From: G942493275 sp942493275
GTDB taxonomy: Bacteria > Actinomycetota > Coriobacteriia > Anaerosomatales > PHET01
NCBI GenBank assembly: GCA_942493275.1
Contig: OW818687.1
Coordinates: 744,001 to 808,000 of the forward strand
Direction: 5' to 3'
DNA length: 64,000 nucleotides
Shown piece after piece: positions 58,821 to 64,000 of this stretch. Numbering within the stretch: the stretch's first letter is position 1; each line of letters starts with the position of its first letter. The notes under the pieces were generated by a model, which was not told the DNA's origin, ran no database searches, and was given only the letters and a program-made list of their open reading frames with translations. Position numbers and translations under genes: made by a program.

Positions 58821-60311
58821 ATGAGTAGAGTCCTTTTCGTCGCACCGCCTTACAACTGCTGGGGCGTGCAGACCATCGGCACGTGGCCGCCGCTGCAGCT
58901 TGCCTACCTGGCGGGTGCGGCCGAGCAGGCGGGTCACGAGGCGCGCATCTTCGACGCTATGAACAAGAGCGCGACCTTCGACGACATCGAGGCGGTCGTT
59001 CGCGAGTACCAGCCCGACGTCGTGCTCACCCTCGACTACCTGCCTGTGACCGGAGCCATCAGTACCGCCACGGTGCCCGCCGCTCTCGAGGCGCTCAGGG
59101 TCGCCAAGTCCGCGGCCCCGTCAACCGTCACGATGATCGGCGGCCCTCACCCCACGTTCCTGTACGAGGAGATCCTCAACGACGAGTCGAACCGCGTGGA
59201 CTTCGTCTTGCGCGGGGAGGCCGAGGAGACGCTCCCCGAACTGCTCTCGGCACTTGACGGCGGCTCGCTCGACGACGTGAAGGGCATCGTCTTCAAGCGC
59301 GACGGCGAGGTTGTGGTCACCCCGGTGCGCCCGCACATCGCGGACCTCGACGTGCTCAAGCCCGCCTGGCACCTTCTGGACTGGCCCGACTATCACTACA
59401 GCATCGACCCCTACGGTCGGATGGCGTCCATCCTCACCTCGCGCGGATGCATGATGGGCTGCTCGTTTTGCAGCCACCGCCAGTTCTGGCGTGGCGACTG
59501 GCGCGCACGCAAGCCCGAGCATGTCATCGAAGAGGTACGCGAGCTGCGCGACGTCTACGACGTCGAGTTCGTCACTCTCATCGACCCCTACCCCACCAAG
59601 GACAGGGACCGATGGGAAGAGCTGCTCGATCGCTTCATCGAGGCCGACCTGGGCGTCCAGCTCCTCATGGAGACGCGCGTCGAGGACATCATCCGTGACG
59701 AAGACATCCTGCAGAAGTACCACGACGCCGGAATCATCCATCTGTACCTCGGCGCCGAGGCCAGCACCGACGAGATGCTCGAGAGCCTAAACAAGGGCAC
59801 CGACATCAACATGAACAAGAAGGCGCTCGAACTCGCCCGCGAGTACGACATCATGACCGAGGCCTCGTTCATGATCGGGAGCCCGGATGAGACGTGGGAG
59901 TCGATCGACAAGACGATCGAGGCCGCCATCCGCCTGAACCCGGATATCGCGGTGTTCCCAATCCTCACCCCGATGCCGTTCACGCCCATCTACGATGAGC
60001 TCAAGGACCGCATCCGAGTCACGGACTACTCCAAGTACAACCTGGCCACCCCCATCGTCGAGCCGTACAACATGACGCTCGAGGAGGTCGCGATCGCACT
60101 CGGCAAGTGCTACATGAGCTTCTACAGCAACAAGATGCTCGAGGTCCTTGCCCTTCCGGACGGCTTCAAGCGCCGCTACATGCTCTCCGCATTCCAGCGG
60201 ATGATGAAGGGCTACGGAGCGCACTTCGACTTCCTGGGAGTGAAGATGCCGATGATGCCCAAGATGCCGTCACTCGGTAAGTTCCCGGGTATGCCCAAGA
60301 TGCCTTCCTGA
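58821..60311 (+). CDS. B12-binding-domain radical SAM protein (BchE-like)
   Basis: 496 residues from ATG 58821. An N-terminal cobalamin-type domain (VLFVAPPYNCWGVQ to about residue 150) lacks the DxHxxG His motif, so it may not bind cobalamin in the classical base-off way. The radical SAM core begins SRGCMMGCSFCSH (C-x3-C-x2-C) near residue 215 and includes FVTLIDPYPTKDRDRWEEL and HLYLGAEASTDEMLESL. The C-terminal 20 residues are MP-rich (MPMMPKMPS, GMPKMPS). BchE-like proteins modify tetrapyrroles, lipids and phosphonates. The substrate is unknown. Confidence 0.82.
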   Translation: MSRVLFVAPPYNCWGVQTIGTWPPLQLAYLAGAAEQAGHEARIFDAMNKSATFDDIEAVVREYQPDVVLTLDYLPVTGAISTATVPAALEALRVAKSAAPSTVTMIGGPHPTFLYEEILNDESNRVDFVLRGEAEETLPELLSALDGGSLDDVKGIVFKRDGEVVVTPVRPHIADLDVLKPAWHLLDWPDYHYSIDPYGRMASILTSRGCMMGCSFCSHRQFWRGDWRARKPEHVIEEVRELRDVYDVEFVTLIDPYPTKDRDRWEELLDRFIEADLGVQLLMETRVEDIIRDEDILQKYHDAGIIHLYLGAEASTDEMLESLNKGTDINMNKKALELAREYDIMTEASFMIGSPDETWESIDKTIEAAIRLNPDIAVFPILTPMPFTPIYDELKDRIRVTDYSKYNLATPIVEPYNMTLEEVAIALGKCYMSFYSNKMLEVLALPDGFKRRYMLSAFQRMMKGYGAHFDFLGVKMPMMPKMPSLGKFPGMPKMPS

Positions 60312-60330
60312 CTGATCGCTCCGAGACACG

Positions 60331-60367
60331 AAGACGCCCGCCCCGGTCATCCGGAGGCGGGCGTCTT
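60331..60367. terminator. Bidirectional intrinsic terminator
   Basis: AAGACGCCCGCC (60331-60342) pairs perfectly with 60356-60367; the loop itself has a small CCGG/CCGG stem. It lies between the convergent radical SAM and SHOCT genes. Confidence 0.8.
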
Positions 60368-60389
60368 GTATCTGCGCGAAAGCCGCGAG

Positions 60390-60710
60390 CTATCCGAGAA
60401 CCTTCGCCTTCTGAGCGGCGAACTCCTCCTCGGTCAGAATGCCCTGGGCTTTGAGCTGGCCGAGACGCTCGAGCTGCGCGATCACATCATCGGTTCCGCC
60501 GCCCATGTCCGGCGGAACCAGGACACCGGGAGCGGGACCCGAAGCGACGGCCATTGCGGGCGCCGGCTGCTGGGTCTCCTGCTGATACTGCTGCTGAGCG
60601 TCGCCGTAGGCCTCGACGTTCTTGGTGGCCATGCGTCGGTTGACGGCGTTCGACGTCGCCGTGGCGGTTCCCGCGATAACAGCGGTCCGAGCCATTCCTC
60701 TGAGTACCAT
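60390..60710 (-). CDS. SHOCT-domain protein
   Basis: 106 residues from ATG 60710. The C-terminal 30 residues form a SHOCT domain: DVIAQLERLGQLKAQGILTEEEFAAQKAKVL. The N-terminus has a short Ala/Thr-rich stretch (RTAVIAGTATATSNAV) and the middle is Gln/Pro-rich. SHOCT is a short helical oligomerisation motif of envelope or stress proteins. The preceding gene lies 11 bp upstream, so they are co-transcribed. Confidence 0.85.
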   Translation of the reverse strand: MVLRGMARTAVIAGTATATSNAVNRRMATKNVEAYGDAQQQYQQETQQPAPAMAVASGPAPGVLVPPDMGGGTDDVIAQLERLGQLKAQGILTEEEFAAQKAKVLG

Positions 60711-60721
60711 CGACTGCCTCC

Positions 60722-61147
60722 TTATGCGCTCTCGAGGGCGGAAAGCATTTCATCCATTATGACCGCGGGGATGCGGGTGACGGCTGCGATCTCAGCGCCA
60801 GCGGCTTCGAACGAGTTGATGAGGCCAACGGCCCAGGTGTTCTCGATGGCGAGCGCGACTACCGCGGATCCGGGGACGAGTCCCTCGGAAAGCGTGGCCG
60901 CGTCCTCGCCGTTGAACAGGCCGCGGGTGCCGGTCTCGATGAACGCCAGCGATGCCTTGTCGGCCTCGGGCAGGTCCTCGATGTCCATGGTGACGACAAC
61001 GTCGTCGTCGGCCTTCACGAGAACCATCGCATCCAGCACACGAATCGTGCCGGCCGCCGCTAGCTTCTGCAGCTCGGCGAGGATCGAACCGTCGAACTTG
61101 GGCTCGCCTGTGGCGAGTACCACGACGTCTACGGGTCCGTACTTCAT
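60722..61147 (-). CDS. DUF6325/DUF1269-like protein
   Basis: 141 residues from ATG 61147, with GGAAGGAG ahead. The pattern YGPVDVVVLATGEPKFDGSILAELQKLAAAGTIRVLDAMVLVK and GSAVVALAIENTWAVGL is typical of DUF6325 proteins, which are often encoded with SHOCT proteins. It is predicted to be cytosolic. The role is unknown, though these families tend to be linked to general stress. Confidence 0.8.
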   Translation of the reverse strand: MKYGPVDVVVLATGEPKFDGSILAELQKLAAAGTIRVLDAMVLVKADDDVVVTMDIEDLPEADKASLAFIETGTRGLFNGEDAATLSEGLVPGSAVVALAIENTWAVGLINSFEAAGAEIAAVTRIPAVIMDEMLSALESA

Positions 61148-61292
61148 ATCGTGGGTGCTCCTTCCTGATCGCTACTCGTGGTCGTCTTGCGGACCGGGTA
61201 CACCACACTCCGCGCATACCCGATTCAGTACCGCCAGCTTCAAGTTGATACCCGAACATGGTGTTGCCTGTCGCACACCTTGAGCCCGAAGA

Positions 61293-62624
61293 TCACGCGA
61301 TTGCGTTCGACTGCTCCTTCTCGGCGGCCTTGGTGGCTCGGTAGATGCCCGGCAGCGTGGGTGCCAGGAGCTGCCGCACCACGAACGCTGCAACCGCTGC
61401 GATGGCGATTGCGGGCGCAAGCACCGGATCGGCGATCAGGGATATGAAGATCGTGACGCTCAGAGGCGCGGCCGACGCCGCCACCACCATGCCGGTCGCG
61501 AACGCCAGAACGGCGACGCCCTGCGGTATTCCCGGCAGCAGCAGGTTGACCGCGGCCCCGAAACACGTTCCCGCGAAGATGATCGGGAAGATGGGACCTC
61601 CGAAGTACGCGGTCGACATCGACCACGCGCTGAGAGCGAGCTTCGCAAGCCCGAGGCCGAGCAGCACCAGCACACCAAACGTCGCGGCCTGCTCGGTGAC
61701 GACGGGGACCTCGGTCTGGCCCGAGAAGAGCAGGTATGGCGAGATGACCGCAGCAACCGCAAGCGGCGCGCCGCCCGCAAGCGCCGCCATCCAGGGCCGC
61801 TTGCGCAGTCCCTGCGTGACGAGCCGGGTCTGCATCATGCCCTTGCCGTACGCGAGACCGATAATCGCGGCGAGGACGCCGAGGATGACCGCGTAACCCA
61901 GGTCGACTATCCGAAGTGCGTGGCCAAGCTCAGGAAATGACAGTATCGGTGACAGCGCATGACCGCCGAGCATTGAGTAGACGGTCCAGCCAACGGCTCC
62001 GGCCCCCAGCCCCGCCACCATGCTCGACCGACTGATGCTGACCGCCTTGGGGCTGATGAGCTCCGCAGCCAAGAGCGCGCCCACCGGCGCGGCGCCAAAG
62101 AAGGCCGAGAACGCGCCTGCTACGCCGGCGTAGGCCATCATCTTGACCTGCGCCGGCTCCAAGCCGAGGCGGTCCGAGATGAACGTTCCCAGGCCGCCGT
62201 TGATGTCAGTCAGCGGCGCCTCGGGTCCTACCGGGGCGCCAGAGAACAACGAGAAGAGCGAGAATGCGGTGCCCGCGAGGATGTTTCGGTACGACATCCG
62301 GCCTTCGTTGTCGTACTCGGCCTCAGCCTCGCCCATGTCGAACGGGCGCTTGCCGAACATGGCGACCACGGCGGACGCTGCCAGCGTCATGCTCACAACC
62401 GCAGCGACCGGTACAACCCACGCGGGAACGCCACTCACCATCGCGGGAAGCGTCTCCCACAGGAACACGACACCGTAGTGGTCGACCGCGATGAACAGCC
62501 ACGTCGCGAAGCCTGCGACGAGCCCCACAAGCATCGCGACGAAGAGCAGCTTCGCCATGTTTCGGGCAGCCGAGACGCTGTCGACACCTGACTCGGACAC
62601 TGCTGCCTCCTCGGTGGACTTCAT
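61293..62624 (-). CDS. CLC-family chloride channel/transporter
   Basis: 443 residues from ATG 62624. About ten membrane helices. The ion-path motif is GAPVGPEAPL (gating Glu in GPEA), with an earlier GMGEAEAEY stretch and a helix VAGAFSAFFGAAPVGALLAAELI. There is no CBS domain. CLC proteins exchange Cl- or F- with protons or act as channels. A stress-related operon context (GlsB- and SHOCT-type proteins) fits a role in pH or fluoride resistance, but this is inference. The GREGP motif is altered to GPEAP, similar to the CLC-F fluoride group. Confidence 0.85.
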   Translation of the reverse strand: MKSTEEAAVSESGVDSVSAARNMAKLLFVAMLVGLVAGFATWLFIAVDHYGVVFLWETLPAMVSGVPAWVVPVAAVVSMTLAASAVVAMFGKRPFDMGEAEAEYDNEGRMSYRNILAGTAFSLFSLFSGAPVGPEAPLTDINGGLGTFISDRLGLEPAQVKMMAYAGVAGAFSAFFGAAPVGALLAAELISPKAVSISRSSMVAGLGAGAVGWTVYSMLGGHALSPILSFPELGHALRIVDLGYAVILGVLAAIIGLAYGKGMMQTRLVTQGLRKRPWMAALAGGAPLAVAAVISPYLLFSGQTEVPVVTEQAATFGVLVLLGLGLAKLALSAWSMSTAYFGGPIFPIIFAGTCFGAAVNLLLPGIPQGVAVLAFATGMVVAASAAPLSVTIFISLIADPVLAPAIAIAAVAAFVVRQLLAPTLPGIYRATKAAEKEQSNAIA

Positions 62625-62629
62625 CAGTG

Positions 62630-62899
62630 CTACTTCGAGTCGCGCTTGGCGACGTACGCGTACCAGATAGCCAACACGATGACGGCGCCTACGATCGAAG
62701 CGATAACGCCGCCCATCTTGATCTCGAAGCCCTCGCCCGTAAGCAGGCTTCCGAGCGTGCCGCCCACAAACGACCCGACGCCGCCAGCGATGATCGCCTG
62801 CAGCCAATCCTGGTCCTTGGCCTTGCGGCCTCGGCCAAGAATCATCTGGCCGATCCAACCGATCGCCATGCCCCACAGCAAGATCGCAACGAAGAACAT
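62630..62899 (-). CDS. GlsB/YeaQ/YmgE family stress membrane protein
   Basis: 89 residues from ATG 62899, with AAGGGGACAGG ahead. Three short hydrophobic segments and the signature AIGWIGQMILGRG and AIIAGGVGSFVGGTLGSLL, as in the transglycosylase-associated (Tgl-assoc) small membrane proteins. These are induced by acid or osmotic stress. It lies between the CLC gene (5 bp) and the SHOCT membrane protein. Confidence 0.88.
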   Translation of the reverse strand: MFFVAILLWGMAIGWIGQMILGRGRKAKDQDWLQAIIAGGVGSFVGGTLGSLLTGEGFEIKMGGVIASIVGAVIVLAIWYAYVAKRDSK

Positions 62900-62920
62900 C
62901 CTGTCCCCTTCCCTAAGAAG

Positions 62921-62949
62921 GCGGGGCGACCCTTTGTGGGCCGCCCCGC
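62921..62949 (-). terminator. Hairpin between the SHOCT and GlsB-like genes
   Basis: GCGGGGCG (62921-62928) pairs with 62942-62949, with three more base pairs inside (CCC/GGG) and a TTTGT loop. No T-run follows on the minus strand, so it may attenuate rather than stop the operon. Confidence 0.5.
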
Positions 62950-62976
62950 ACTCAAGCACACATAAGCGGCTACGTG

Positions 62977-63345
62977 CTAGGCGAGCGCCTTGGCTTTGAT
63001 GGCGTCAAACTCGGCCTGTGTGATGGCGCCGGTGTCGAGGAGCTCCTTGGCCTTGGCGATATCCTCGACGGCCCCGCCGCCCTGAACGCGAGACTGCATG
63101 GCCATGGCCTCAGCCATCATGCGCTGGTCCTGCTCGGTGTTCTTCGGGCGAACGATGACGTAGATGAGCGCGCTGATGAACGGAAGAACGAACAGCAGGA
63201 AGATCCAACCGGCCTTGCCCCAACCGGAAAGGTTCTCACGGCGGATGATGTCGGCGAAAATCTGAACGAACATCATGATGACCATGAACAGAATGTAGAA
63301 CCAAAGCATATAGCCCAAGAACACAAGCAGTCCGCCGTCGAACAT
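62977..63345 (-). CDS. Small membrane protein with SHOCT domain
   Basis: 122 residues from ATG 63345 (AGAGGGGG upstream). Two membrane helices (GYMLWFYILFMVIMMFVQIF and AGWIFLLFVLPFISALIYVIV) of the phospholipase D N-terminal type are followed by a linker and a SHOCT domain (AVEDIAKAKELLDTGAITQAEFDAIKAKAL). Proteins of this layout are common in stress-response loci. It is the first gene of the CLC/GlsB operon. Confidence 0.85.
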   Translation of the reverse strand: MFDGGLLVFLGYMLWFYILFMVIMMFVQIFADIIRRENLSGWGKAGWIFLLFVLPFISALIYVIVRPKNTEQDQRMMAEAMAMQSRVQGGGAVEDIAKAKELLDTGAITQAEFDAIKAKALA

Positions 63346-63388
63346 GGGTACCCCCTCTGAGTGCGACCATCCGTCGCATACGGTAATA

Positions 63389-63399
63389 ACTGTCACAGT
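63389..63399. promoter_or_regulatory. Palindrome in the divergent promoter region
   Basis: ACTGT-C-ACAGT is a perfect 11-bp palindrome midway between the divergent SHOCT membrane protein gene and the M13 peptidase gene. It is a possible operator; no -35/-10 pair was assigned. Confidence 0.4.
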
Positions 63400-63460
63400 A
63401 TGGTACCCATGTTCGAGCACATATCGTCTGCCGCCGCGACCAGCCTTTTTTGGAGAGCCA

Positions 63461-64000
63461 ATGCCTGACAGCCCCCGCCCGATAGACTCAGCCCTCTTCG
63501 ACGCGAACACGCCGGCGACCGACGACTTCTACCGTCACGTGAACGGCGGCTGGCTCGACGCCAACCCCGTGCCTCCCGAGTACGGCTCGTGGGGCGCGTT
63601 CCACGAGGTGCACGAGCGCAACCAGCGCCTCCTGCACGACCTTCTTCTCAAGGCCGCCGAGACGCCGTCGGGCGAGGGCGCCCCGCGCCGCATGGTCGGC
63701 GACTACTTCGCGGCGGCTATGGACGAGACCTCGATCGCGAAAGCCGGGGCGCTACCGCTACAGCCGCTGCTCTCGCGCATCGACGACGCCGCGACGCTGG
63801 CCGACGTCCGCAGCCTGTGCCGCAAACTGCAGCGCATCGGCGTCGGGGCCCTGTTCTCGCTCGGCGTGGAGTCGGACTTCGAGGACGCGGACGCGTACCT
63901 CGTCTACATCGGCCAGGGCGGCCTCGGGCTTCCCGAGCGCGACTACTACGTGCGCGATGACGAGCGCTCCGTCGAGCTCCGTCGTGCGTACGCGGAGCAC
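63461..64000 (+). CDS. M13 family metallopeptidase (N-terminal part, cut by the window)
   Basis: The first 180 codons of a longer gene, ATG 63461 behind TGGAGAG. The sequence DDFYRHVNGGWLDANPVPPEYGSWGAFHEVHERN is the conserved beginning of bacterial M13 (PepO/neprilysin-like) peptidases, and GLGLPERDYYV is a later landmark of the same N-terminal domain. The catalytic HExxH is expected beyond the window. There is no signal peptide, so it is probably cytoplasmic and degrades peptides. Confidence 0.9.
   Translation, partial: MPDSPRPIDSALFDANTPATDDFYRHVNGGWLDANPVPPEYGSWGAFHEVHERNQRLLHDLLLKAAETPSGEGAPRRMVGDYFAAAMDETSIAKAGALPLQPLLSRIDDAATLADVRSLCRKLQRIGVGALFSLGVESDFEDADAYLVYIGQGGLGLPERDYYVRDDERSVELRRAYAEH

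Overview
The window is a 64 kb chromosomal segment of a high-GC bacterium with dense, often overlapping genes (ATGA, GTGA and TGATG junctions) and many GTG or TTG starts. A protein with cell wall-binding type 2 repeats, single-membrane secretion and anchoring throughout, DegV, paired ABC exporters and a large set of multihaem c-type cytochromes suggest an anaerobic or facultative member of the Actinomycetota. My best guess is the class Coriobacteriia, in the environmental lineages related to OPB41/Anaerosomatales. This is inferred from gene content only; no rRNA or tRNA gene was seen. I saw no insertion sequence, CRISPR array, prophage or integrase.

Layout. 5-3279 (+): a stressosome-like partner-switching module (RsbR-, RsbS- and RsbT-like proteins, a PP2C phosphatase and a second GHKL ATPase) that runs without a gap into a [NiFe]-hydrogenase maturation protease. 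3284-5386 (-): a PadR regulator, a HAAS-type membrane protein and a toastrack-type lipoprotein, with a promoter and operator that can be read from the sequence. 5910-13481: an ARPP-1 protein, a toroid/AlkZ-like fusion, DegV, an HD-GYP membrane protein, cardiolipin synthase and a metallophosphoesterase. 13519-25036: hydrolases, a flavin disulfide reductase, a thioesterase, two more HD-GYP-type proteins, a hybrid histidine kinase and a class IV aminotransferase. 25047-28217 (-): a NapH-like ferredoxin membrane protein group and a cell wall-binding protein carrying one CxxCH motif. 28495-33938: cysK with an Rrf2 regulator, then an operon of two radical SAM enzymes and a duplicated membrane protein. 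34038-42177 (-): a chemosensory operon (cheA, MCP, cheW, cheR, cheD, REC-CheX, cheB, Cys-rich REC). 42514-44309 (+): tryptophanase and RidA. 44389-48619 (-): a MarR-controlled heterodimeric ABC exporter.

48728-55323 (-) is the most striking part. One operon of seven genes encodes a tetrahaem cytochrome, a Tat-exported four-cluster ferredoxin subunit, an NrfD-type quinol-interacting membrane subunit, and four membrane-anchored paralogous cytochromes with 11, 9, 9 and 12 haem motifs. That makes about 45 predicted haems, four of them in CX3CH or CX4CH motifs. I infer a quinol-oxidising, electron-exporting complex that passes electrons through a long haem chain into the cell wall. The haem-containing wall protein at 26880-28217 may be a partner further out.

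55450-58614 (+) holds a PhoB/ResD-like two-component system, divergent from the cytochrome operon. Direct repeats with an 11-bp period lie in the shared intergenic region and again before the next gene, suggesting a recognisable regulon. 58821-64000 contains a cobalamin-type radical SAM protein, small SHOCT and stress membrane proteins, a CLC channel and the start of an M13 metallopeptidase cut by the window edge.
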